Shown here: piece by piece, positions 41,991 to 52,190 of the stretch
Numbering within the stretch: the stretch's first letter is position 1
Layout of the letters: each line of letters opens with the position of its first letter
From: Richelia intracellularis HH01
Lineage (GTDB): Bacteria > Cyanobacteriota > Cyanobacteriia > Cyanobacteriales > Nostocaceae
Assembly: GCF_000350105.1 (NCBI RefSeq)
Contig: NZ_CAIY01000011.1
Coordinates: 1-61,915, forward strand
DNA: 61,915 nt
Reading direction: 5' to 3'
The notes under the pieces: generated by a model
Told to the model about the DNA's origin: nothing
Database searches by the model: none
What the model saw: the letters and a program-made list of their open reading frames with translations, nothing else
Translations under genes and position numbers: made by a program

Positions 41991-42659
41991 CTAATATTTA
42001 TCAGGGACTATAAAATTAGAACGCAGAGTTATATTCAAATCCCCTTTATTTGGCTCAATCACCACAGTTGCGATTTTCTTCCGTCTGAATAATGTACCAG
42101 CAACTGCACCTAAGCTACCACCAGCAAAAATTTCCAATGCATTAATCTTTTTATCACCTGTTAGTAGTGAAATGAGAGCCACAGCACCAATACCTGCAGC
42201 TGTATCTTCTAGAACCCTCATATTATTATTAACTTTGCTCATAGCTCCTTTATTAGTAATAATATTTGAGGTAGCATTTATGTTTCTTCTCATACTATTA
42301 GGAAATATTATTTCTTCTGCAATGAATTGAGAACCAACTTTCCCATTAAGACTAGCTGGTTCTAGTCGCCCTTTAACTTGACTGCGGGCTGGTATTAGTA
42401 TTTTTCCGTTCTTGTCAATAATATTATTGGGTATTTCTAATGTAATTTCTTGTATTTTCTTAGAAGTAATAACTATTTTATCTTTAGAATATGTAGTGGG
42501 CAATACCGCACCTGCACTAATTGCAAGTCTTCTAACTTGGTTGGAAAGCACTTGTGCTATCGCAGGCGAGGAGGATGCTGTTGGTAGAATTGCACTTGTG
42601 CAAATATAAATTGCTGTTATGATTGCAGCTCCTGGCTTTAGGATAGACCTATTAGACAT
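41991..42659 (-). CDS. Secreted protein of unknown function
   Basis: 222 residues from ATG 42659, chosen because AGGGGGA lies 7-8 nt upstream; the frame continues to an ATG at 42707. An N-terminal signal peptide (about 12-36) ends near SSPAIAQ. The middle reads like a beta-rich domain with IPARSQVKGRLEPA and IDKNGKILIPA, a style found in VirB10/TrbI-like and envelope proteins; a glycine-rich hydrophobic stretch (IGAVALISLLTG, LGAVAGTLF) follows at about 150-190. I cannot name it. It stands alone, flanked by long spacers. Confidence 0.65.
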   Translation of the reverse strand: MSNRSILKPGAAIITAIYICTSAILPTASSSPAIAQVLSNQVRRLAISAGAVLPTTYSKDKIVITSKKIQEITLEIPNNIIDKNGKILIPARSQVKGRLEPASLNGKVGSQFIAEEIIFPNSMRRNINATSNIITNKGAMSKVNNNMRVLEDTAAGIGAVALISLLTGDKKINALEIFAGGSLGAVAGTLFRRKKIATVVIEPNKGDLNITLRSNFIVPDKY

Positions 42660-43509
42660 AGAAATTCCCCCTGGTTTTTTTTGATTATTGTGTAAATATT
42701 TAGACATATTAATTCATTTATTTATCGGTATTCGGTGACCAGAAGCTATACAGTCTTATAGCTAAACATTTGCTCTGGCTTTAATCTGTAAATTAATGGT
42801 AGTGATTGTAATTAAGTTCACTCCCCCATATTTGGATGGACTCACTACCTTACTTAATATTTGTATGGGGGATAGTAAATATTATATTACTATTTTCAAA
42901 TTTTCCACATTCAAAGAAATTACAAATAAATTTTTGTTAAGAGTACTACTAAAAAACTACTCTCATTTTTTCATGGGCAATGGTAACCTTTTATAAATAA
43001 CTTCTCCTAATAAGAATAACTTATTTATAACTAATACCCCCTTGCTGTTATGAAAGCCTATTTTATCCATTTAAACTCAAGGCATTGAAATTAACTAATC
43101 ATAGCCTACTTAATTTCCCCAGAAGGCTTAAAACTTCCTCCATATCATCTTAATTATATTTCTTGATGATTTCGTCTATCTTAATCCCAGTTTATTATAG
43201 AAGAAATTCTTATACTCTATGAGTACTAGTCATCATCTTGAATCAATAACTATATCAAACGAAAATAGCATTCGGCCTCAAAAATAAAATAAAACTTGAA
43301 GTTAAACAGTCATAATATAACAATTTATCTCTGCTCTCTTCCCTATCGTTTTAAGTCCTGCTTAATATTTAACATTCCTGCCATAATTTCTACTCAATCT
43401 AATGTCTGTTACCTGTTATTTCTTAACAACCCTAATAAATATTGGGGCAGATAAATAGTTAGATTATTTTTAGATCTAAATTCACATAGAATAATCGATT
43501 TATAAATTA
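42660..43509. other. AT-rich spacer
   Basis: 850 bp. A 9-bp G/C-rich inverted repeat (TCCCCCATA 42832-42840 with TATGGGGGA 42864-42872) and a 10-bp one (42991-43000 with 43021-43030) are present. A 66-codon plus-strand frame at 42796-42996 covers these and looks fortuitous. No gene recognised. Confidence 0.5.
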
Positions 43510-45009
43510 CTAAGGCAGCCATTGAGGATTAAAACCAACTAAAGGGAGTTTATCTGGTGTTATAGCCTTGGAGCTTTTCAGATCCGCAATAGGTAACAAA
43601 GGCATTAACCATAGTTGGCTACTAGCAATTTGTTGACCACCATCCGTTCTCAAGTTGATGCCAGGAGATTGTTGGAAATTTGTGGGTTGCAAGTATACTT
43701 GGTCGAATAATAAACCCAAACCATCAGGAGACAGATTCATACGGATATTATTTTGTCCTGTAGGCAATACAAGTAATGGTCTTTGTTCCCCAGTTCTCAA
43801 ATTGATTGCCACTATATAAGGCTGTTCTTGATAAATTTCTCCAGACAACACCCGTGTTAATAGACAGTAGATCGTGGGTGATGCAGAATCAAATTGACAG
43901 CTCAAAATAGAACCTGTTGTTTTAAAAAGTTGCTTCTGAGGACCCTGATTAGTAACTAAAAAGAGTTCGCGGGTATAGTCTGCATTAAATTTAACCATTG
44001 CAGCTGAAGCCCCATCTTTTGAGAATGCTTTCACCAACCCAAATTGGGGTAGAAAATCTAAAGGCTTATTAGCATCTATTTGTAGGGGTAGAATTGCAGT
44101 TCCCTGTCCTTGGGAAATTGCAACTGCTTGACCATCTGGAGTAATTATGAAATCCCCTCCTGGTTGACTTTCCAGTTTTTGAAAGTCTTTTGCAGATTCT
44201 CCACCTGTATCTGACATAAACCACAATCCAAAATCACTTGGGTTGTCTTTATTACCTCTTTGCACTACGATGGTTTTTCCATTAGGAGATAGATCAAATT
44301 TGAGTATTTGGTATTTTTCACTGTCTAGAGTTAATTTGAACTGTCCTGGTTGGGTCGGTTTTTTATTTTGCCGAGTAGAAAGACCTGTAGTAACTGTATA
44401 TAATTTTGCAGATAGTATATCTTCATTACGAGCAGAATGAGCAGTAAATAGGATTTTCTCTCGGTTTGAATAAGGTTTAAATTCCGTAACCACTAGGTCT
44501 CGTGGTGTTAGTATTTGTTTCTGTTGCCGTGTTAAGTTGTACATGATTAGGCGACCTTGGTTATTTGATTCTGCTCCAATATAAAGAATCACGCGATCAC
44601 GGCTGGAAAATTTACCGATGAAAGGCTGAATAAATTTTTTACCACCTGCTTTAGCTGCAAAATAATCCTGTGCCTTTTGCAATTTAACTTGATAATCCGT
44701 CCCATAAGGTGCTGGAGTTAACAGAGTATAAACCATACGTCGCCGTCCTACCCAGCTAAACTTGCCTGCTAGGGGAGGATCAATTATAAGGTTCTCCTCC
44801 ACACTTTTGATATCCATGGGACGACTAAAAGTCAACCCAAAGGATACTTCATCAGCTCCGATTCTCTTGTTTTCCCAACTGAATTCCCTAACACTAGGCT
44901 GGACAATATCACCTCGTAAAATCAATAACCAAATTAACAAAAAGACAAACAGTAAAATAGTGATTGCAATTCGATCAAGTGGTTGTAAAAAAAATTTATT
45001 GATAGACAT
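43510..45009 (-). CDS. Membrane-anchored protein with Ig-like (SbsA) and beta-propeller regions
   Basis: 499 residues from ATG 45009; a TTG at 45030 is in frame. One membrane helix at about 13-35 anchors the protein. Residues about 45-125 (VSFGLTFSRPMDIKSVEENLIIDPPLAG) resemble the SbsA/Ig-like bacterial surface domain, and about 135-490 contain repeated beta-strand blocks of the TolB/WD40-like type (LYIGAESNNQGRLIMYNL, KFDLSPNGKTIVVQRG, MNLSPDGLGLLFDQV). It starts 54 bp behind the TIGR03943 gene, so it probably shares its transcript. The role is unknown; a periplasmic or cell-surface binding function is an inference. Confidence 0.75.
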   Translation of the reverse strand: MSINKFFLQPLDRIAITILLFVFLLIWLLILRGDIVQPSVREFSWENKRIGADEVSFGLTFSRPMDIKSVEENLIIDPPLAGKFSWVGRRRMVYTLLTPAPYGTDYQVKLQKAQDYFAAKAGGKKFIQPFIGKFSSRDRVILYIGAESNNQGRLIMYNLTRQQKQILTPRDLVVTEFKPYSNREKILFTAHSARNEDILSAKLYTVTTGLSTRQNKKPTQPGQFKLTLDSEKYQILKFDLSPNGKTIVVQRGNKDNPSDFGLWFMSDTGGESAKDFQKLESQPGGDFIITPDGQAVAISQGQGTAILPLQIDANKPLDFLPQFGLVKAFSKDGASAAMVKFNADYTRELFLVTNQGPQKQLFKTTGSILSCQFDSASPTIYCLLTRVLSGEIYQEQPYIVAINLRTGEQRPLLVLPTGQNNIRMNLSPDGLGLLFDQVYLQPTNFQQSPGINLRTDGGQQIASSQLWLMPLLPIADLKSSKAITPDKLPLVGFNPQWLP

Positions 45010-45062
45010 GACGTAATTTTGAATTAGCAATAACGATTTTTCTGTTACCTCCTCTGCCCAAC

Positions 45063-45833
45063 TTAATATTCATAGGGATTATTCGGCTGTGGAATCTTTT
45101 TTAGGGAACTAGCATTAATAATTAATTGGCGCTTCCCTAATAGAGTTGTTGCTCCTATGATTCCTTGTACTTCCAGCCATGAATCTGGTTTATATTCCTG
45201 ACGGGAAGTTAATACTTTGATGGGTAATCCTACAGGATAAGCATCTGCAGCGCAACAAGTAAGTACGAAGCGTGCAAGCAAAAAAAAATCATCTCCAAAA
45301 TCTTGAGGATGAATCACAAAACCTTGAATTTTGGCTTTTTGCCCTACATATGCATCTGGTTCTGGATATACATTTAAAGTGCGTATCCAATCTATGAGTG
45401 ATCTTTCCTCAGGATTTACGGAAACCCTAAATGACTGGGGTTGTATACGAGATAAGCCCAATAAATCATTTATTCCCTTTTGTATTGCCTTATCACTGGC
45501 AAAAACCTGAGGGGTGAACACAAACCCCAAAACTGCTGTGACCAAAAGTAAAGTGCTGCCCCAACCAGGTGGAAAAATACTAATGTGCTGAACTGAGTAT
45601 CTTACTTCACAATGACGTTGTTGCCACAACTGCCTGCTTCTAGCAATACTGATAATTATTAAGATAATACCAGTAAGCAAAACCAGGGTAAAATAATTAG
45701 GGTGAATCAACAAACTCAGCTTGCCTGTAGACCAGTATTTCAAAATCAAAATTCCCCAGGCTGATATTGCTAAAATATCTAGCCAGGGGAGTAAAATTCT
45801 GTAGACTCTTACTCCGAAATTAGGCAAGTTCAT
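45063..45833 (-). CDS. TIGR03943 family putative permease subunit
   Basis: 256 residues: two N-terminal helices (about 18-32 and 48-64), a third at about 93-110, then a soluble domain with the conserved LTCCAADAYPVGLPI stretch (Cys193-Cys194), likely a metal or thiol site. These proteins accompany DUF318 permeases (YcgR/YcgQ pair in Bacillus). It follows the permease by 55 bp and precedes the propeller gene, forming a three-gene operon. Substrate unknown. Confidence 0.88.
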   Translation of the reverse strand: MNLPNFGVRVYRILLPWLDILAISAWGILILKYWSTGKLSLLIHPNYFTLVLLTGIILIIISIARSRQLWQQRHCEVRYSVQHISIFPPGWGSTLLLVTAVLGFVFTPQVFASDKAIQKGINDLLGLSRIQPQSFRVSVNPEERSLIDWIRTLNVYPEPDAYVGQKAKIQGFVIHPQDFGDDFFLLARFVLTCCAADAYPVGLPIKVLTSRQEYKPDSWLEVQGIIGATTLLGKRQLIINASSLKKIPQPNNPYEY

Positions 45834-45888
45834 ATCTATTAGTCATTGTGAAATTATATGAAATAGGCAGAAATAAATGACTAGTCAT

Positions 45889-46938
45889 TTAAATGATATG
45901 CAAGTTAATAAACAGAGTAAACAAAAATGTCAATAGCCCAGCCAAGGCAAAGAAATAAAATACTGTTTTGGGCTTAAAAATTGATAGTAGTAAACCAATA
46001 CCCTTGAGGTCAATCATTGGACCAAATACAAGAAATGCTAACAAGGAACCACTAGTAAAAGTAGAAGCAAAAGATAGAGCAAAGAAAGAATCTACTGTAG
46101 AACAGATAGATACCACCGTAGCTAATGCTAGCATGGCAAGAATTGAGGAGATTGAACCTGCACCAAGACTGATAATTAATTCTTGGGAAACTAACACTTG
46201 AATTGTGGCTGCAAGAGCACTTCCTAATACTAGTACTGCCCCTAATTCACGTAGTTCTTGTATGGTATTTGACAGTACTAGTTGTATTTTATCTAGAGTT
46301 GATTTGCTAGCTATAGGTTCAAGAGTACCTGATAAATTACTCTCAATATTTGAGGTCAAGCTGGCTTGGTTACCCAACCAATAGTTCCCCGATTTCAAGA
46401 AATTTGAATTATATGCTGGCTGAGATATTAAGCTTTCTTGCTTTATATATGATTGTCTTTGCTTAGTCGTCGGATTAAACCTTAGATAACGAGCTAATTT
46501 TGGTTGAACGATAGGAGATACATCTTTTTGGAAACTAAATATAAAGCCAATAATAGAAGCTATTACAAAGGACAAAATCACCCGTAAAAAAACAATTTCC
46601 GGTTGTCCTCGAAATGCCGTCCAAGTAGCCCAAATAACAATTGGATTAATTGTTGGTGCGGCCAACAAAAATCCAATTGCCACGGGAACAGGTATTCCTT
46701 GCATTAAAAATCTTCGTGCTACTGGTACATTACCACATTCACACACAGGAAATGCAAAGCCAATCATACAGCCAAATATCGCACCTAATAAGGGGTTCCT
46801 GGGAACCATCGCTAAAAGTTTACGCTCATCGATAAAAAACAATAAAAAACTTGAAAATAAAACCCCCATTAACAAAAAAGGTATTGCTTCAATTAGCAGA
46901 CTCAAGAATATAGTAAAACCATTATTCAGTGGATTCAT
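45889..46938 (-). CDS. DUF318/ArsP_1 family permease
   Basis: 349 residues, two blocks of membrane helices (about 8-140 and 235-345) separated by a hydrophilic loop of about 90 residues. CECGNVPVARRFL (Cys66, Cys68) and AAPTINPIVIWATW in the first half, and GPMIDLKGIGLLL near the end, are family motifs. Relatives such as ArsP export trivalent organoarsenicals, others have unknown substrates. First gene of the operon with TIGR03943 and the propeller protein. Confidence 0.9.
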   Translation of the reverse strand: MNPLNNGFTIFLSLLIEAIPFLLMGVLFSSFLLFFIDERKLLAMVPRNPLLGAIFGCMIGFAFPVCECGNVPVARRFLMQGIPVPVAIGFLLAAPTINPIVIWATWTAFRGQPEIVFLRVILSFVIASIIGFIFSFQKDVSPIVQPKLARYLRFNPTTKQRQSYIKQESLISQPAYNSNFLKSGNYWLGNQASLTSNIESNLSGTLEPIASKSTLDKIQLVLSNTIQELRELGAVLVLGSALAATIQVLVSQELIISLGAGSISSILAMLALATVVSICSTVDSFFALSFASTFTSGSLLAFLVFGPMIDLKGIGLLLSIFKPKTVFYFFALAGLLTFLFTLFINLHII

Positions 46939-48611
46939 GGGGTTCGCTGACTAAAGCTAAATTAAGTATTTACACGGAGTTAAAGTTAAATCTTCTATGA
47001 GCATTTATAAAACATGAATACTGGATAATAGATAAATATACTTTTGAAAGTATGGGTATTGCAATTTTGTTCTGTATTCTCTCCATAAAAATAAAAAGGC
47101 TTTTAAAAAGTCAAAAGTCAAGTATAAGAGTAAAAAAAGTTTTCTAAGCATAGATAGTGCACAAATAGTAAAAATTTCACTTATTAAGTTAAATGAGTAA
47201 AGTGTACCCAAGCAACTTAACATATGAACAATATGAATTTGTCAGTAACTTTATTCCAAAAACCCATAATAATAGATGACTAGAGTCATGAAGTCTATAA
47301 TCTTGTCTGATTATAAAATACAGGAAGCCATATTTTGCTATATATGGGGTGTTATAAGGAAAGATTAATTATATTGGTTCCCATCTGAAAGATTGACCTC
47401 CACAGTTAATAGTATACAAAAATTTTCATAGAATATTGCAAATAAGGAAATTAAATAGCAGACACACAATTTTATCAGGGATTGTATATTAAGTCTCAAA
47501 AAACATATAATGAGGTAATTCTAGATATTCAAGGAATTAAAAATATGGCAACTATAATTTACTATATTTTTTTTAAGTACCAAGTAGTATCAAAAATACA
47601 AATAACGGATTTTTCAAGCGGTTTATTAAAACAGATATATTAGCACCGGAATATATCTGTAATTTCACTTATTTGTTGTTTAGTGAGTTTGTATTACTTT
47701 CAATTAGACTTTACTAGTTGTATAACTCCTATTCATAAGTTTGTATATAAAAACATAATATTGAACTAAGAAAATATGAATTAAATATAGTAAAAATAAT
47801 AATTACACAGTTCCTAATATCATATCCGTAAATACAATAATGTTAATATTAGCTGATTAATAGCCTTATGATTTATGTAAAAATATAAAATATAACAACC
47901 ATAATAAAAATACTCCTGCTATCATAATTATGATAATAATAGCTGTAAATCTTATCAGCAAATTTATATTAAATAATAAGCCATAAAGAACTTTGAGATA
48001 GAAACTCAGTAATGATAAAAAATTAATAATATAGTACTTACAAAGTATACCCAATTATCAGTATTATTTTCAATTGATGATAATATATAAATTGTTGGAT
48101 ACAATAGATATATTTATGCATGTAGATGTTTTGTCTAAGAATTAAAAAGCATGAATCAATAACTTCAACGATTAAATTTTAAATCCAAAATAAAAGAGGT
48201 TCTTACTTTGATACTATTTTAGTATTCTTTTCCCATAGTAAATTTAAGTCTTAATACTTCATTAATTATAGGTAAATGCCTTTAAACCATAACAATGACT
48301 CTGGTATATAACATTTAGTATGGCTTATTATTTTTTAATTTGACGTTAAATTAATAGTAACAGTTCATAATAAGACCCATATAAATGTATTTATTAGTAC
48401 AAATGTTGTACTTAAATTATAAGCCTATTTAAAAAAAACAAAATGATAAGGAGTAGCTATGTTTGAGATGCATCCGTTAGATATGTCAGCAAATTGGTGA
48501 AAGTTTATGTACACAAATTTGATATAAATATAGCTGCATGGAAGTCAAGGTATTTTTTTGTGGCTTGAAACCATATAACTGCTTGTTTTGTCATAGGAAA
48601 CTTTACTCAGT
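46939..48611. other. Long AT-rich spacer
   Basis: 1.67 kb. Two short minus-strand frames (47005-47223, 47866-48054) are hydrophobic because of base composition and I reject them. A 16-bp palindrome TATCATAATTATGATA is at 47920-47935. A 13-codon frame with a good Shine-Dalgarno is at 48459-48500 (separate entry). Confidence 0.5.
48459..48500 (+). other. 13-codon micro-ORF with strong ribosome binding site
   Basis: ATAAGGAGTAGCT precedes ATG 48459, giving MFEMHPLDMSANW and a TGA. It lies about 110 bp upstream of eda. It could be a truncated gene start or a leader peptide. No conserved function is known to me. Confidence 0.3.
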
Positions 48612-49247
48612 ATGACTTGGTTGCAAGTTCTTAAACAACATCGCGCAATTGCAGTTATTCGTGCTTCGGAAAGGCAATTAGGATATCAAATGGCTATGGC
48701 TGTAGTATCAGGAGGTATGGAAATAATTGAAATTACTTGGAACAGCGCAGAAGCAGGGAGTTTGATTGCTCAATTACGTTTAGAATTACCCCATTGTTGG
48801 ATTGGAACAGGAACTATTCTAAATATGCATCACCTCAAAGATGCAATTGCCACAGGAGCACAGTTTTTGTTTGCCCCACATGTAGATCCAAATATGATTA
48901 CCTATGCTCAATCTTTAGGTATACCAATGATACCCGGTGCTTTGACTCCCACAGAAATTGTTACTGCATGGAATATGGGTGCAAGTTGTGTTAAGGTATT
49001 TCCCATAATGACAGTAGGAGGAGCCAACTATATTAATTATCTTCAAGGCCCTTTGAGGGAAATTCCCTTAATACCTACAGGTGGTGTAGATTTAGATAAC
49101 GCTAGGGAATTTATTCAAGCAGGTGCAATCGCTGTGGGTTTGGGTGGACAGTTATTTCCTCAGACATGCATTCGCAGCAGAAACTGGCCATCTATTTCTA
49201 ATATGGCAAGAAAGTTAATAAATAGATTAGAAGATACGAGAAAATAA
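48612..49247 (+). CDS. eda: KDPG/KHG aldolase (2-dehydro-3-deoxyphosphogluconate aldolase)
   Basis: 211 residues, class I aldolase with a TIM-barrel fold. Splits KDPG into pyruvate and glyceraldehyde-3-phosphate (Entner-Doudoroff pathway) or 4-hydroxy-2-oxoglutarate. The Schiff-base Lys is Lys128 in GASCVKVFP and the acid/base Glu is Glu40 in EIIEITW; IPTGGVDLDNAREF is the phosphate site. ATG start. No edd was seen in the window. Confidence 0.94.
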   Translation: MTWLQVLKQHRAIAVIRASERQLGYQMAMAVVSGGMEIIEITWNSAEAGSLIAQLRLELPHCWIGTGTILNMHHLKDAIATGAQFLFAPHVDPNMITYAQSLGIPMIPGALTPTEIVTAWNMGASCVKVFPIMTVGGANYINYLQGPLREIPLIPTGGVDLDNAREFIQAGAIAVGLGGQLFPQTCIRSRNWPSISNMARKLINRLEDTRK

Positions 49248-49342
49248 AAGCCTGGCAAATCTAAACTCTTAGAAATTAATAATCTAATATGTAGATATAT
49301 GTAGATAACCTTTAGATTAGGATTTAAGATTCATCCTTTATC

Positions 49343-49852
49343 CTAAGTCTCTTTACTTCTTGTACAATATTTGCCCCAATATAGAGAAAACAAGGTGCAA
49401 ACAGCTATTAATTTAACTGCTTCAATGATTAGATAAAATCCATGTAACGTATTCATAATATTGGCAATTTTGATATTCATCTGCCATAGATTCATCTGTA
49501 AGCCCATGGCAGACATTTGCGGTGTCAAAATATAAGTATCTACAAGGCATATCACCAGTAATAATCCTGCTAAACACAACATGGTCAAATCTAACTTCGC
49601 TTCCTTTTTACTCAGGACTAAGATTCCTGTCAGTACTAAACTTGCACATAATAACTCAATACGATTAAAGTTCCAAAAAACTGTATACCCAGCTTGGATA
49701 AAACCAGGTTGCTTCATTACTCCAGAAACATATAAACCAGGCATGATCAACCAGTCTATAATTAGATTGGCACTGAGCCAAAACCCCAAAGTCAAGATAA
49801 TAATATTTTGCCAAAAGTGACGTTTGTATCCAAAAGGGGAAATAGTATCCAT
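49343..49852 (-). CDS. Four-helix membrane protein (DUF4149-like)
   Basis: 169 residues with four hydrophobic helices at about 15-36, 60-80, 90-112 and 140-160. It is similar in plan to cyanobacterial DUF4149 or related proteins; the role is unknown. ATG start at 49852. A 17-bp inverted repeat starts 7 nt upstream of the ATG, so translation may be influenced by it. It is convergent with eda; the 95-bp gap contains a weak 8-bp inverted repeat (49280-49319). Confidence 0.7.
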   Translation of the reverse strand: MDTISPFGYKRHFWQNIIILTLGFWLSANLIIDWLIMPGLYVSGVMKQPGFIQAGYTVFWNFNRIELLCASLVLTGILVLSKKEAKLDLTMLCLAGLLLVICLVDTYILTPQMSAMGLQMNLWQMNIKIANIMNTLHGFYLIIEAVKLIAVCTLFSLYWGKYCTRSKET

Positions 49853-49859
49853 AATTGTA

Positions 49860-49910
49860 ATTGTAAAAACTAGTAACTAAGTCTCCTACTTAATTACTAG
49901 TTTTTACAAT
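49860..49910. repeat. 17-bp perfect inverted repeat at the 5' end of the DUF4149-like gene
   Basis: ATTGTAAAAACTAGTAA (49860-49876) pairs exactly with 49894-49910 across a 17-nt loop. Read in the gene's direction the loop contains AGGAGA, a Shine-Dalgarno-like sequence, about 30 nt before the ATG. The stem ends 7 nt before the start codon. Confidence 0.85.
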
Positions 49911-51413
49911 AAATATCCATAATCTGTTACAAACAAATTACGAACTATGAATGTGCTCCCATTAAAAAACATAAAGTTATATCAAGAGTAATTTATAATT
50001 ACTACATAATTAATATCTTCAGTTATTTTTTATAAGGTCATTTTCTCAATAATTACTTACTCTAAAGCGGATAAAATAGGGAGAATTGTTTATACTTTCA
50101 CATACTACTATATTTACCCATGCTTCCATTGAGATTGAGTTTTTCTATGTTTAATTCAATTATTCTACTTACCAGTCTGCTTTTGTTTAACGACTATATC
50201 CATAAGCTATTCTATTGCTAACCATTGCAATTATAATTTTTGAGGAATAATTGTGGATTTAGCTTGCAGTTATTGTGACACTACTTTTTGTGAAAGTCAC
50301 TAGAGATTTTTATCAAATTAAGAATCTTATGATCTGGCAGTAGCAAATTTAAGATGGTCAGAATTTTAAGTTTAACTATAATATCTATATCTGCATTATC
50401 TTAGTATGATATCCCCATAAAATCACTTTAATAATTACGGTAAACTTAGATATACTCTGAATTTTTATTTTTTCAATCTTCAGCTATATAGTTTGGCTTA
50501 TAACTTTCCTATCATAGGATATTAATATACAATTCCGCATTTACTCAAGTCTTAGCAAGATATAAAACATAATAGATTTCGAATTATACTTTTATCAATA
50601 TCATAACTTGACTCATAATTTACCATTCTGTAGTAACACTATCCATCTATAACTGTAGTAGCGAGAACTACCACAAAATACCCTAAATATATCTTGGCTA
50701 CAAGAGTATTTAAAAGTTATTTTAGGAATAAATTTTAATAGCTTATTCAATTAGTTTCCAGATTATTAGAATACTAGGATAGCCATTATCTTTTATATTG
50801 ATTAATAAATACATTTTTTCAAAACATTATAAATAACTAATTAACACTAATAATTTGATTACAACATCTATGTTTAGCTACCTGTTAAGATAATTGGATT
50901 TTCATTTTGTCTTTTTATTTATATTTATATATAAAAGAGTATCTTCCACGAATTATGCTAGTCCTGACTAGGATCACAACTGATATTTTATTATTTTTGC
51001 ATCGTTAGGTCATAACTTGGCTATTTATTATAACTTGATCAATCTTCGATAAAATTGCTGAATATATACTGACAAATGATTTTACTATCACGTACATTCT
51101 CAGAAGCTGACAACTGCCTCAAATTTAGTTGATGATTTTTCTATGTTTTAGCCTAAAGTTTTAACGTATTCTAATTAATTTCAGATAACTAGTACACACT
51201 CTTGCAATACTAGGTTTTGGATAATATTATTTTTGATCTAAATTATTTCATAATACTAGCAGATCTTCGTCATAATGTTCCAGATATCATGTTTAGTATT
51301 ATCAGTATCAGACCACTAATTGTAAATGCTTGCTCTTATTTCCCAAGGCTCTTATTTTCGATGTTAATATCTTCCTTTCAGTATTAAATAAGGGAAAATA
51401 AGCTAGAATTTAA
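49911..51413. other. Long AT-rich spacer
   Basis: 1.5 kb between the DUF4149-like gene and ccdA. A 16-codon frame at 50253-50303 (GTG start after GAGGAA) encodes MDLACSYCDTTFCESH, a Cys-rich peptide recalling a radical-SAM cluster motif; it may be a chance frame or a fragment. No other structure is seen. Confidence 0.5.
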
Positions 51414-52190
51414 ATGTTTCAAGTATTTCATCTTTCCATGGGCTCCATGCTGGAAACTCTGAAAACCCAGACTTATATAATCCAACATTTTGCTAATACA
51501 TTAGTGGCAAATCAATTGACCCATATCAGTTTGATAAGTATTAGTGTGATTTTTACAGCTGGGCTATTTACTAGCTTTACTCCCTGTATGCTTTCTATGC
51601 TGCCTATAACTATTGGTTACATCGGTGGTTATGAAGATAAAAGTCGTCTAAAGGCTACAACTCAATCTACATGGTTTGCCTTTGGACTAGCAACAACTAT
51701 GGCAGGTTTGGGTATTGCAGCAGCTGCAATTGGGAAGGTTTATGGGCAGATTGGTATTGGTTTACCTATTATTGTAAGCATAATTGCGATTCTCATGGGT
51801 CTAAATTTACTGGAGGCTTTGCCATTAAAAATGCCCAATTTGGGAGGGATTGATTGGATTTCTCAGGAACTACCACCAGAAGTAAGGGCATATTTAGCTG
51901 GTTTAAGTTTTGGTTTAGTCGCATCACCATGTAGTACTCCTGTGTTAGCAAGTTTACTGGGCTGGGTTGCTAACACCCAGGATTTGACCTTGGGTGGTCT
52001 TATGCTACTTGCTTATACTCTTGGTTACGTAACTCCTCTGATTATAGTAGGTACTTTTACTGCCTCACTAAAGAGGGTCCTGAAATTGCGTCGTTGGTCA
52101 ACATGGATTAACCCTGTTAGTGGTGTATTGCTCTTAGGATTTGGCATATTTTCCTTGATGTCTCGGATTCCCATTAGTAGTTTTAATTAA
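51414..52190 (+). CDS. ccdA: Cytochrome c biogenesis protein CcdA
   Basis: 258 residues, six predicted membrane helices. Carries reducing equivalents across the thylakoid membrane to keep apocytochrome Cys residues reduced (System II). The redox Cys pair is Cys58 in [12 protein letters not shown] and Cys173 in [16 protein letters not shown] 51414 is the first start; ATG 51447 (MLETLK) fits homologues as well. Its stop overlaps the ccsB start by one base (TAATG). Confidence 0.95.
   Translation: MFQVFHLSMGSMLETLKTQTYIIQHFANTLVANQLTHISLISISVIFTAGLFTSFTPCMLSMLPITIGYIGGYEDKSRLKATTQSTWFAFGLATTMAGLGIAAAAIGKVYGQIGIGLPIIVSIIAILMGLNLLEALPLKMPNLGGIDWISQELPPEVRAYLAGLSFGLVASPCSTPVLASLLGWVANTQDLTLGGLMLLAYTLGYVTPLIIVGTFTASLKRVLKLRRWSTWINPVSGVLLLGFGIFSLMSRIPISSFN

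Noticed and set aside
42796..42996. 66-codon plus-strand frame
   Set aside because: Overlaps two inverted repeats, no ribosome binding site, no recognisable domain.
47005..47223. 72-codon hydrophobic minus-strand frame
   Set aside because: Phe/Leu-rich as expected from AT-rich DNA; no motif.
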